DNA of 57,160 nucleotides from Blastopirellula marina. Lineage in GTDB: Bacteria > Planctomycetota > Planctomycetia > Pirellulales > Thermoguttaceae. Position 1 is the first letter of the stretch; each line of letters starts with the position of its first letter. The translations under genes were made by a program, and so were the position numbers. The stretch spans positions 1 to 57,160 of the forward strand of contig DYLS01000011.1 in the NCBI GenBank assembly GCA_020721965.1. Reading direction: 5' to 3'. The notes beneath the pieces are model-generated. The model saw nothing but the letters and a program-made list of their open reading frames with translations. It was not told the DNA's origin and searched no databases. Shown here in pieces: positions 44,564 through 53,184 of this stretch.

Positions 44564-45445
44564 CTATCGCATGTATGGCATGCTCGCAGGAAGGGCAATC
44601 AACAGAAGCAGTATGGCGGCCACCAGGAGAGCCGTGCCTACGAGGTACCATATCCAGTAGGCTCGCCATCGCACGAGAGCTGTGTCCAAGATCGTGTAGG
44701 ATGGAGTGAATCGGAGCGCGCCAAGCGAGGCGTTGGCCGTGAGGACATAAACAAAGGGGACAATACCAATCGTGCAGCCTATTATACCGAATAAAGCTGC
44801 TACCCTATGGGGCGCCGCTGGCGCCGACATCAAAAAGACAAAATAAATAAACGCAAATACACCCAGCCCTATAATCCACAAAACCGCGGTTATCCCTGAC
44901 CATGTGCGAATGTCCAATAACAATTGCACGGTTTTAGGAGGCAGGGTCGCACCGTCGGCGTCCTCGGGCAGGGCAGAACCGCGAAGGCTGCGGGCAGGGG
45001 TGGATTTCCGGGGAAGGTACACGGCCAGGTCGGTCGTTCGCAGGGGCTGCCAATCCGCCATGCCCTCCCGCCAAACGCAATTGTCTGGTCCGACTGCCCC
45101 GGTGGCGATAAACTGCGTCAATTCAGACAGCGGAGCAGGGCCATTTTCCTTGCCGTTCAATTCATAGAACCACTGTACCGCAGACGGCTCCGATCTCGTC
45201 GCGGTTGTAGACTCGACCACTAGGGGCGAGACCTGCGTCATCTGAGGTTCGCTCCCGGCGGCGGGCGAGGAGGCCGGAGGCGGTGGAAACAGCTCGGGGA
45301 AGTCGCCAGCCGCACGCCACTCCCCCCCGTCGTTCGAGACCTCGTGAAGCCGCGTCAATTGGCCGCGTTGAATCATCGCCTGAAGCCGTTCCAGACGAAA
45401 TGGCCCCAGAACAGAACCACGAATTCGGATGTGATATGTTCCCAT
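44564..45445 (-). CDS. Two-GYF_2-domain membrane protein
   Basis: 293 residues. Two GYF_2 modules are visible: residues 3-52 (YHIRIRGSVLGPFRLERLQA, and a final EWRAAGDFPELF) and about 92-141 (WFYELNGKENGPAPLSELTQ, then VWREGMADWQPL). A Pro/Ser linker separates them. After them four membrane helices occupy about residues 175-290. GYF_2 modules usually bind proline-rich peptides or act as lipid-proximal adaptors in bacteria; here the Pro-rich protein of this cluster (48839-49921) is an obvious possible ligand. The stop is 20 bp before the channel gene start. Confidence 0.82.
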   Translation of the reverse strand: MGTYHIRIRGSVLGPFRLERLQAMIQRGQLTRLHEVSNDGGEWRAAGDFPELFPPPPASSPAAGSEPQMTQVSPLVVESTTATRSEPSAVQWFYELNGKENGPAPLSELTQFIATGAVGPDNCVWREGMADWQPLRTTDLAVYLPRKSTPARSLRGSALPEDADGATLPPKTVQLLLDIRTWSGITAVLWIIGLGVFAFIYFVFLMSAPAAPHRVAALFGIIGCTIGIVPFVYVLTANASLGALRFTPSYTILDTALVRWRAYWIWYLVGTALLVAAILLLLIALPASMPYMR

Positions 45446-45587
45446 TCCGGCGAGTACCTTTCTTGCTTATTCCCTATGCCTATCGATCTCGGACAGAGCA
45501 TCTTCGTTTGGCGAGCGCCGACAGCTCGTCTTGATTCTATCGTTCAGACTATTCCCTCACCTTTATTTCCCTCACCTTGTGGCATCC

Positions 45588-46286
45588 TTATTCGGCAGGT
45601 GAGATAGATATGTCCGTTAATTCGAAGACGGGCGTGCCGAATGGCAAACCGTTGTATTTCCAATCAACCCCCAAGGAATCATTGACGACTGCAATCACAC
45701 GAAACGAGGCAACGGTACGCGGGGCCGATGATAGACTGGGTGACGCCATGAGGATCGTGTTCGCATGAAGGGAACCCTCTGGGGCATGAAGACGCGGCGA
45801 GGATGAGTCCGCCCCGACATAATAGGCGAATCCCACCCACTTCAGTTTTGGAAAAGGGTGCCGAATAATCGCCTCGTAGTCGTGAGTCGTGGCCGCGGCC
45901 ATGGCCCGCGCTGCCTCTAATGAGGGCAAAGTCAACGAGACGCCGGGGTTGCTTCCGCCAGAAGCATCGAGCCAGCGCGGCTCGTAAAGCATCCAATCCT
46001 TTTGGGACCGCTCCAATTGGGTGCGCAATTCGCGGGTTGACGCTTGCCAATGCTTGGCGAAGACGGGGCTGAGTGAAGAGATCGTGTCCACCATGTCCGC
46101 GAACAAATGGGCAAAGATGTAGTCGTTGACGGGCACGCGCACCTCTCCAGACGGCAGCCCGTCGGGCTGCTTCTCCCGGTGCTTCACCCATTCTGCCTTG
46201 GCCGAGTCCTGCTGTTCCAGCATTTTAACGAGCAGTGCGCTGGCCAGCGTCTCGAAATTACCGGGCGAGGCGATCAGGGCTTGCAA
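45588..46286 (-). CDS. Hypothetical protein, possibly the continuation of the upstream gene after an in-frame stop
   Basis: 232 residues from the TTG at 46286, with GGAAGG four nt before it. No domain recognised and no membrane helix; composition is globular (WVGFAYYVGADSSSP, TVASFRVIAVVNDSLGVDWK). The frame is the same as that of the 764-residue protein upstream: the two are divided only by a single TAA at 46317-46319 and 11 codons (RRLYEGLEGD between). It may therefore be the C-terminal domain of one gene broken by a stop codon or a sequencing error, or a separately started protein. Confidence 0.5.
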   Translation of the reverse strand: MQALIASPGNFETLASALLVKMLEQQDSAKAEWVKHREKQPDGLPSGEVRVPVNDYIFAHLFADMVDTISSLSPVFAKHWQASTRELRTQLERSQKDWMLYEPRWLDASGGSNPGVSLTLPSLEAARAMAAATTHDYEAIIRHPFPKLKWVGFAYYVGADSSSPRLHAPEGSLHANTILMASPSLSSAPRTVASFRVIAVVNDSLGVDWKYNGLPFGTPVFELTDISISPAE

Positions 46287-46316
46287 GTCGCCTTCCAGCC
46301 CCTCATAAAGCCGCCG

Positions 46317-48608
46317 TTAAGGACTCTCGTCCGGCAATACCTTCAGCTCGGATAGCGTCAGCGTTTCTTGAAGCAGCTCGTCGCTAAAAGGATCGCTGCC
46401 AGACCCACCGTCGGCGATCACTGCCGATATGCCGAACGTGCCCGCCGAGGTCTTGGGACGAGGATCCTCCAAGGAATAAATGATCCTTTCTCCTGTATCA
46501 TCAAAGACATGGATGCGAAAAGTCTGGCTGATGAATGGTTTCTGCCATGATACCAGAATCTGTTTCAATGCCTTTTCATCACGCCTGGCCAAGGAATCCA
46601 TGTATGGCCGCCATTCCGATGCGACGAACTGCTTCCATCCGCCGTCTTCCACGACCGGATATTGATTTCGATTGATATCCGCCACGATGTTCTTCGCCTT
46701 CTGCGGATCGAGCGTCTCGCGGTTGTCATTCCAACGATCGGCCAGGTTATTCCACTCATCGACGGCGTTCCACGGGAGGACGTTGGCCAATTTGTCGCAG
46801 ACCGCGGCATGGGGGTTTTGGGAATCGCGAGCCATCTCGCGCAGGGTGGCCTCGAACGCGCCATGTCGCCCCATTGCCAGGGTGAGCGGCTTCACCTGCT
46901 GCATGTCTCGTTCCCATCGCTGGCGTGCGCTTTTGATCTCCTGCACTCGGGCGAGGAGTGCCTTGGTGGATGATGATAATTCCTCGGGCACGGTAGAATC
47001 GCGCATCAGCTCGTGGACCTTCGTTTCCACCGCTTCGATTTCGTTCGGTTTAATGAGGGCAACGTCCTTGGCCTCCAATCGCTCGATCTCGTGCCTGGCC
47101 GCTATGCGCCGCCCTTCCCAGTCTTCTCGACGCAAGCGGTCCAATTCCCGCCAGCGTTCCTCCGCGCGCCCGGCGATGCTCTCCGCTTGGAGCCGCTCCT
47201 CGTTACCTTGAGCAAGGGCTTTCAAGCGATTGAGGTCATCCCGCGAGGGATTTCCGTCGTCTAGGGCGTTTTCCAATCTTCTCGCCAAGTCTTGGAATTC
47301 TTGCTTGCGTTTGGATTCTTTCTCCTTCGCTACGTTCAGATCGGCCAGCGCGGCCTGAATGGCGGGGTTCTCGAACAGGTTGGGATGCTCCTCTTGCAGC
47401 CGTTCCAAGTAGCGATCCGCCTCGGCGAATTTTTGATTCTTGGTAAACTCGCTTAGCGATTGGATAACCCGTTCGCGCTCCTGGCTGCGCATCATCAGCC
47501 ACCCCGCCACGGCGACGGCAGCGAGCGCCACGACGGCCACGGCGGCTGCGATGGCGATGCGCAGTTGGTGCCCGTGGCGCCGGACCTCTAACAGCCGGTT
47601 CGTTACCAAACGGTATTGCCGCTCCAGTTCGAGGGGCAGGGGGCGACCACCGGCAGCCGCGGTGTGGTAAAGCTTCGAAAGCACCTCGACGGACGTGGGA
47701 TGGTCTAATTCCATTTCCAGCGTGGTGCGGGCCTCTGCTGCTCGCCTCTCTTGCTCGATCTCCCGCTGGCGTTGAATCAACCACTCTCTGGCAGGCTCGG
47801 CCGCGACGATTCGGGGATCGTTTCGATCCAGGTTCAGCTTCATCGCAGCCGCGTCGAGCCGCTCCAAGGCATACCCCACCTCTTCGACGTGGCCGAGAGA
47901 ATAGGCTTTCTCTAACAGGTCCAGCGATTCCTGAAGTTCCACCTCCCCTTGTTTTCGTTCGAGTTTCAGGATCGCTCGATCGAGTCTCTCCAAAATGGGC
48001 TTGATCAGTGAAGCTGGATATTGCCTTTCCTCGATGCTCGACCGCAGTTGGTGCAAACGGCTCAGATCACCCTCTCTTACGGCGCCGGCAATATGGTCGT
48101 TGACCTCTTTCAACCATGCTTCCTCGAAGGCCCGCAGGTCCTCCTGCCAGATCAGATTCCCTTCATCCATTTGGGCCAGGCGGAGCAAGGTTTCCATTCG
48201 TTGGTTGAGGGGTACCCGCGCGAGGTTCTGGTAGCGCCATGATCGCAGCAGGGCATCGTGATCGGGTGAGATCGAGTAAGCCTCATGGAGGGCCTTGATC
48301 CGTTCCCGGGCCAAGGGGGGAGGGACCGTAAGGCCCATCAACTCGCAAAAGGCCTCCCATCGTCCGCGATCGCCGAAATCGAGCGCTCCTGCCCATTCGA
48401 TGAGCCGTGGCTCCAACTCGGCCTGTCGCACGGCCTCTGTGATTTGGCCCTGACGCAACAACTTATGGCAGTCCCCGAGCCGCTTGTTGACGGCGCGGCA
48501 CTGCTCCGCATACTCCTTAGCCAGTTCCTGTACTTCGTCCTGGCTCCATTCGTCTGGCGAGGCGATGACGCCTTGCATGGCATCGACCAAATCCTGAAAG
48601 TCACGCAT
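46317..48608 (-). CDS. Large helical single-pass membrane protein with coiled coils
   Basis: About 763 residues from the ATG at 48608 (GGGCAGG upstream; other starts up to 48662 are possible). The cytoplasmic N-terminal 345 residues are helical with repeats of about 35 residues (RDFQDLVDAMQGVI, ALLRSWRYQNLARVPLNQRM, ALERLDAAAMKLNL), reminiscent of solenoid domains. One membrane helix (LRIAIAAAVAVVALAAVAVA, about 349-372) is followed by coiled-coil regions (ERVIQSLSEFTKNQKF, KRKQEFQDLARRLENALD, REDWEGRRIAARHEIERLE) and a C-terminal beta-rich part (FRIHVFDDTGERIIYSLED). No known domain. It is likely a scaffold or effector of the channel complex encoded downstream. See the in-frame stop at its 3' end. 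Confidence 0.7.
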   Translation of the reverse strand: MRDFQDLVDAMQGVIASPDEWSQDEVQELAKEYAEQCRAVNKRLGDCHKLLRQGQITEAVRQAELEPRLIEWAGALDFGDRGRWEAFCELMGLTVPPPLARERIKALHEAYSISPDHDALLRSWRYQNLARVPLNQRMETLLRLAQMDEGNLIWQEDLRAFEEAWLKEVNDHIAGAVREGDLSRLHQLRSSIEERQYPASLIKPILERLDRAILKLERKQGEVELQESLDLLEKAYSLGHVEEVGYALERLDAAAMKLNLDRNDPRIVAAEPAREWLIQRQREIEQERRAAEARTTLEMELDHPTSVEVLSKLYHTAAAGGRPLPLELERQYRLVTNRLLEVRRHGHQLRIAIAAAVAVVALAAVAVAGWLMMRSQERERVIQSLSEFTKNQKFAEADRYLERLQEEHPNLFENPAIQAALADLNVAKEKESKRKQEFQDLARRLENALDDGNPSRDDLNRLKALAQGNEERLQAESIAGRAEERWRELDRLRREDWEGRRIAARHEIERLEAKDVALIKPNEIEAVETKVHELMRDSTVPEELSSSTKALLARVQEIKSARQRWERDMQQVKPLTLAMGRHGAFEATLREMARDSQNPHAAVCDKLANVLPWNAVDEWNNLADRWNDNRETLDPQKAKNIVADINRNQYPVVEDGGWKQFVASEWRPYMDSLARRDEKALKQILVSWQKPFISQTFRIHVFDDTGERIIYSLEDPRPKTSAGTFGISAVIADGGSGSDPFSDELLQETLTLSELKVLPDESP

Positions 48609-48838
48609 GGCCTGCCCTTTGCAAACGACCCCGTCTTGGAAGTAATTCGTTTCGCATGACACGATCTATTGTTTTATTGCATGAACAGTGCTGCATCGCA
48701 GGCCCGGGTACCTGGCAGCGTAAAAATAGCTGCATGATTCTGCCCGCCCGCCGGCGATGGCACCAATGTTCGATCACTTGACCCGCTGGCCATATTGTAT
48801 CCCGATATTCGGACTTCACCCTTGTCCCATGTACCGAC

Positions 48839-49921
48839 CTACGGATTCCATTGAATGTCAGACTTGGCCACGATGATCTGTTGTTTGCCTTCTTTGCCTA
48901 CGAGACTCCCTTCGACTGCGACTACTGCGGTACACTTTCCACGCATATCTCTAATTGTACCCGCGTCTAATGTGCCTTTTTTCGTGGGTAGTTTAGGATC
49001 ATCTTCTATTTGTATCGTGATAGTATTATCCTTCCACTTTACCTTTCCTGGACATGTGAGGGTGGCGGGTGAATCTTTGCCGTCGGCGGTTGAATCTCTG
49101 CCGGGAGTAGTGTCATCCGAAGAAGAATCTTTAACAAACAGGAAGCTGGCGTCATTGGTGCTTTCCGGCGTGATCCGTAAAGGGCCATTATTGTCTGTGT
49201 GATTCTTGTCTGTTGGTATGCGATAAACGACTTCCCGGCGACTGCCACCATTAGGTGTATATGTTACAGTTAGTTCTATGCTTTCAATGTCTAAATCCAC
49301 AAATAGAGCGGTGCTATTAGCGTCATGATTTTGTGGAACAAGCCAATCGGGTGGTAATTTCACATCTATTTTGATTGGGAAACGTTGTTCTGGATCCTTA
49401 ATTGGCGAAGCTTCTACGTTGGGCGGGGAAGGATGGCGATTATGATGACGATCAATACCCAGCTTTCCGCTGCTGTCTCGGATCAGAAGGATGTCGTATT
49501 CGGAAATGTTTTGGGCATCGCTGTTGTTGGCATCCGCGCCGGTGTTAGTCTGCTCGGGTTCAGATAATTCTTCAAAAAGACCAATCTTAAGCGATTGGGA
49601 TAGTGGATGCTCGATAGTGCGAAGGCGCCATGTTGAAACCGTGGCATCGATGCGATCTTGATTTGTCGCTTCAGGCCGCTCTTCCCCCCGTTCTGTTGGA
49701 GCTTGTCCCGATTGTGGTGATGGCGGCCGATTCTCCTCGCCCTTCGGTTGTGGCGGGGGCGGATTCTCCTCGGGCTTCGGTTGTGATGGCGGCGGATTGT
49801 GCTTGGGGTCTTGCGATGGCGATAGGGGCGTTCCTCCGTCACCCTTTTCTGAACGCGAAGGGGTAGCCTTTTCGGGCTGGTTGTGGGCCTTGTCTGGCTT
49901 TTGCCTTGAGTGACCGTTCAC
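48839..49921 (-). CDS. Proline/Ser-rich protein of unknown function, lower GC than its neighbours
   Basis: 360 residues from a GTG at 49921, which has no convincing ribosome binding site, so the start is uncertain. The first 90 residues are Pro/Gln/Lys/Glu-rich and disordered (NPPPSQPKPEENPPPPQPKG). The remainder contains beta-rich segments (FPIKIDVKLPPDWLVPQN, IESIELTVTYTPNGG, VKWKDNTITIQIEDDPKLPT, TAVVAVEGSLVGKEGKQQII), suggesting two immunoglobulin-like or beta-sandwich modules. No signal peptide is seen. Base composition falls visibly between 48840 and 49560. First gene of the co-directional run; the Pro-rich part is a candidate ligand for the GYF_2 modules. Confidence 0.6.
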   Translation of the reverse strand: MNGHSRQKPDKAHNQPEKATPSRSEKGDGGTPLSPSQDPKHNPPPSQPKPEENPPPPQPKGEENRPPSPQSGQAPTERGEERPEATNQDRIDATVSTWRLRTIEHPLSQSLKIGLFEELSEPEQTNTGADANNSDAQNISEYDILLIRDSSGKLGIDRHHNRHPSPPNVEASPIKDPEQRFPIKIDVKLPPDWLVPQNHDANSTALFVDLDIESIELTVTYTPNGGSRREVVYRIPTDKNHTDNNGPLRITPESTNDASFLFVKDSSSDDTTPGRDSTADGKDSPATLTCPGKVKWKDNTITIQIEDDPKLPTKKGTLDAGTIRDMRGKCTAVVAVEGSLVGKEGKQQIIVAKSDIQWNP

Positions 49922-50066
49922 GGGACTTTGGAGACGTCACGCCGCCTCACCTCCCCCACATTTACAGTGCCTTTGAACAATCGGCGGCTATGGGAGCGTT
50001 TTTTTACACTGCTCGTAAAAACCCAGCGTTTTCCGCGCGAATCCAGCCGTGAACGGTTGCTCGAAA

Positions 50067-51470
50067 TCAAACCCGAATCTCCTTCCAGCCACCCTGCCAC
50101 ACCCGCCAAACCATCAATGCGGCGCGGACGTACAGGTCGGTCACCATCGCGTACCAAGCGCCAATCACGCCCAATCCCAACCCGCTGATTCGAGAACCGA
50201 AAAGGGGGATATGCAGGGCATTCAAGGCGAGCCAGTGAGCAGCCGGGACGCGAATGCCCAACAACCCGATGAGGCTGAAAGCCATCGGCCAGGCGGTATC
50301 GCCGGCACCGCGTAAGGCGCCACTCAGCACAATCACGAGGGTCAGCGACGGCATGGCCAAGGCGATGGTCTTCAGAAGCGGAGCCGCCACGCGAGCGATC
50401 TCTCTTTGGTGCTCGCCGAGCAGCAAAGATGCCAAAGTCACTGGCTGAAAGTAGAAAAACAGACCGACCAGGCACATGAAAGTGCCTCCCAACAGGCAAG
50501 CCATCCATACGGATCGTTCGGCTTTGGCCTTCAAGCCAGCGCCCAAGTATTGTCCAGCCATGGTGGAGGCCGCCACTTGAAACGCCGCGGCCGGGATGAA
50601 AGCCAGGGATTCGACGCGAATGGCAATCCCATGTGCCGCCGCGGCACGGTCGCCCAGGCTGTTGATCACCGCAAGAAACCACAGGTGGCTGGCGACGACA
50701 GATAGCGTGTCCAAGCCGCCGGGAATACCGATGCGAAGCACGAGGCGCATGAGGGAGAACTTCGGGCGGAAGCCCCGGACGTTCAATCGCAGGCCGTGAA
50801 CGCCGCGTCCCAGGACCCAGACGATGACGAGTCCTCCGACGGTGTATCCACATGCCGTGCCGAAGGCGATCCCGTCCCAGCCCCAGCGTGGCAACGGCCC
50901 AATACCCAGGCAAAATGCCCAACTCACACCAATGTTAACTAGGTTGACCACGGTCATGACGATCAGGCCATGGACCATCGCCCCCGCCCCCCGAAGACAC
51001 GCTATCCCCACGGCATCGATCATGACCATGGGCATGACCGGCATGATGTATTGCAGGTAGCGTACGGCGCTCTCCGCGGACGCCCCGCGGAGTTGCAGCA
51101 TCGAGACCAAGGGGTTTGCGAAAGCGATTCCCAGCCCTCCCCCCAGCACCGCCAGCACGAGTCCGATCAAGAACGATTGCTGTATGGCGCGCTGTGCGAC
51201 GCTCGGTTTTCGGGCTCCCATGTACCGGGCGACCAGTGCTGCGGCGCCCGTGGCCACCACGCTGAAGATGGCATAGAAAAACCAAAGCAGGTAGGCCATC
51301 AAATTGATGGCGGCCAAATGACGTTCCTCGAGGAAGTAGCCCGTCAGCACGGTGTCCGATAGGCCGACCAGCATCGCCAGCACTTGCTCGGCGAAAACGG
51401 GCCAGGCAAGCCGGATCAAAGGCCGCACAACACCCGGTTCGTCAATCCATTCGTTCCCAAGATTGGTCAT
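50067..51470 (-). CDS. MATE-family multidrug/cation exporter
   Basis: 467 residues, twelve membrane helices in two similar halves. It probably exports drugs or metabolites using a Na+ or proton gradient. Seen: PLIRLAWPVFAEQVLAMLVG and LSDTVLTGYFLEERHLAAIN in helix 1-2 (family hallmark), LVARYMGARKPSVAQRA in the first loop, and in the second half AAAAHGIAIRVESLAFIPAAAFQVAASTMAGQYLGAG, the repeat of the first-half signature. Alone on this strand; no regulator nearby. Substrate cannot be assigned. Confidence 0.93.
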   Translation of the reverse strand: MTNLGNEWIDEPGVVRPLIRLAWPVFAEQVLAMLVGLSDTVLTGYFLEERHLAAINLMAYLLWFFYAIFSVVATGAAALVARYMGARKPSVAQRAIQQSFLIGLVLAVLGGGLGIAFANPLVSMLQLRGASAESAVRYLQYIMPVMPMVMIDAVGIACLRGAGAMVHGLIVMTVVNLVNIGVSWAFCLGIGPLPRWGWDGIAFGTACGYTVGGLVIVWVLGRGVHGLRLNVRGFRPKFSLMRLVLRIGIPGGLDTLSVVASHLWFLAVINSLGDRAAAAHGIAIRVESLAFIPAAAFQVAASTMAGQYLGAGLKAKAERSVWMACLLGGTFMCLVGLFFYFQPVTLASLLLGEHQREIARVAAPLLKTIALAMPSLTLVIVLSGALRGAGDTAWPMAFSLIGLLGIRVPAAHWLALNALHIPLFGSRISGLGLGVIGAWYAMVTDLYVRAALMVWRVWQGGWKEIRV

Positions 51471-51928
51471 GAATATCTCGAAGGCCGCGCAGGACGCCCC
51501 TAAAACTCGATTGGCGGACTTGTGGAATCAAAGGTTGTAATTGGGGAAGCTTGCGTGGGAGGCCGCCAAGGGCTGGCCCTCAGCATGGTCCTGGGCGGGA
51601 TCATGCCGTCCCGGTCCGTGTGCGCCCCATCGTCAAAGGCAGTTACCGCAAGCGAGGCCGGAGCGATCCGTCCCTGGTGGCCCCGGCGAGGAACTGGCCG
51701 GGCGCATTCTTGGGTTCTGCTCTCGTGATCTTTCGCAATCGAGGACTGCACCGCTTGAGGGAAATCCGCGGCCAACCAAAAGCTTTGCCACCGAACTGCT
51801 TCTCTCCAAACCGCCAAGTATACCTGAAAAACGATCGGCAGTGGCCTCAGCGATGGTCCGGCGATACGCTCCGCCTCCGGAGGCTCGCCCCCGGCAGTCG
51901 AACGGTACGCTGTCGGAAGCAGCGGAGT
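51471..51928. other. Intergenic region without recognised features
   Basis: 458 bp between the MATE gene start and the macrodomain gene end. Open frames on both strands here (for example one of about 195 codons starting at 51551 that continues antisense through the macrodomain gene) lack any family signature. I recognise no RNA gene or repeat. Confidence 0.5.
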
Positions 51929-52504
51929 TCAGTCGCGCGACGGCGGCTCATCGAAGCCATCACGGCCACGCGCAAAATTGGCCAGCGCGGTCTGGAACGC
52001 CTGATAGGCTGTCTCGCCGAACAAGACGAATCGCACAAGCTTGGGGTTGCCGTTGCAAAGGAGGGACTCCCCCGCTGTCTCCACGGCGATTTGGGCGGCC
52101 TCGGGCAAAGGGTAGCCGTAGACGCCCGCACTTAAAGCCGGAAAGGCTACACTGCGACAGCCATGCTCCAAAGCTAACTCTAGTGAGCGATGGTAAGCCG
52201 ACGCCAGCAGTGCACCCTCTCCCGACTGGCCATCCCTGTACACAGGCCCCACTGCGTGGATCACATATCGGGCCGCCAAATTACCGGCCGATGAGATCAC
52301 GGCCGAACCGCTCGGACAGCCCTTGGGATAGAGCCGCCGGGTCTCGTCCATGATTTGCGGCCCGCCACGTCGATGAATGGCCCCATCCACTCCGCCTCCG
52401 CCCGCCAAGCGACTATTGGCCGCATTTACGACGGCATCCGTGTCCTGGTCTGTGATGTCCCCAAGCACCAACTCCAGGACACAATCTCACAACGCCAGCT
52501 TCAT
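51929..52504 (-). CDS. Macrodomain protein (ADP-ribose-binding, deacetylase-type) with an in-frame TGA near its start
   Basis: The macrodomain hydrolyses O-acetyl-ADP-ribose or removes ADP-ribose from proteins. Motifs seen: LGDITDQDTDAVVNAANSRL, the catalytic loop GGGGVDGAIHRRGG and VAFPALSAGVYGYP. Length fits YmdB-type proteins. A well-placed GAGAGGAG and ATG at 52504 begin the frame MKLAL, followed at codon 6 by TGA (52487-52489) and then DCVLELVLGDITD in the same frame. Translation may instead start at the TTG or GTG at 52471/52468, which lacks a clear ribosome binding site. Either the gene carries a nonsense codon or an error, or the start is unusual. Confidence 0.82.
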
Positions 52505-52619
52505 GGCCGCTCGCTCCTCTCGCTGGACGAGAATACAATGTCGGAAGGCAGTCCCTCTCCCTCCAGGATTGCCGATTGCTCAATCGCGGCCCGCAAGGTC
52601 TCGGCAACACGGTCACTCC

Positions 52620-53087
52620 TCATGAATCCGTCGCGTGGTTTCGTCGCTTCCGCGATGCCGGGCTGGCGTGCCGCGGATCGCCGGGGATTCCTGCCAACAC
52701 CCACTCTCCGCGATGCACGCCTTTCAGGCCCTTTAGCCGGGCCACAAGCTCGCGAATGCGGGATGCCGAGCCACGGAGGGCGACCACCTCGAGGCAGAGA
52801 TCGTGCGTGAGATGAACGTGCATCGTGGAAGCGATCACGTCGTGATGATCGTGCTGCAACTCGATCAATTGATCCCGAAGTTGTTCGCGGTGATGATCGT
52901 AGAGCAGGGTCAAGGTTCCGGCCACGTCCTGCGCATCTTCCAACCAAGCGCGGCGGGTGAGTATTTCCCGCATCAATTGCCGTACCGCCTCGCTTCGGGT
53001 GGCGAAGTGTTCTTCGCGGCAGAAGTCGTCGAAACGTTCGAATAGATCTCTTTCCACCGAGACGGAAAAGCGAACGATTTCGGACAC
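52620..53087 (-). CDS. nikR: NikR-type nickel-responsive regulator
   Basis: 155 residues from the GTG at 53087, preceded by AGGAG at 8 nt; the longer frame lacks support. The N-terminal ribbon-helix-helix DNA-binding domain is SEIVRFSVSVERDLFERFDD with SRSEAVRQ-like RSEAVRQLMRE. The C-terminal ACT-like domain carries the nickel ligands: His in QHDHHD, HVHLTHDLCLE with His-x-His and the Cys. The last 25 residues (HASPASRKRRNHATDS) extend beyond the usual NikR end. NikR represses nickel import in response to Ni(II). No nickel transporter or hydrogenase gene lies nearby, so its targets are elsewhere. It lies 98 bp downstream of yebC on the same strand. Confidence 0.9.
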   Translation of the reverse strand: MSEIVRFSVSVERDLFERFDDFCREEHFATRSEAVRQLMREILTRRAWLEDAQDVAGTLTLLYDHHREQLRDQLIELQHDHHDVIASTMHVHLTHDLCLEVVALRGSASRIRELVARLKGLKGVHRGEWVLAGIPGDPRHASPASRKRRNHATDS

Positions 53088-53184
53088 GACCGGAACTCCT
53101 ATCTGAAAAGCCGCTATGAATCGGCGTCTCGACGCCCCGGCCTCCAGCTCCCCGGACGGAAAGGGGATGATCGTCCGACGTCCA

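Noticed and set aside
51551-52135. 195-codon plus-strand open frame overlapping the macrodomain gene
   Set aside because: Arg/Pro-rich without motifs and antisense to the macrodomain gene.
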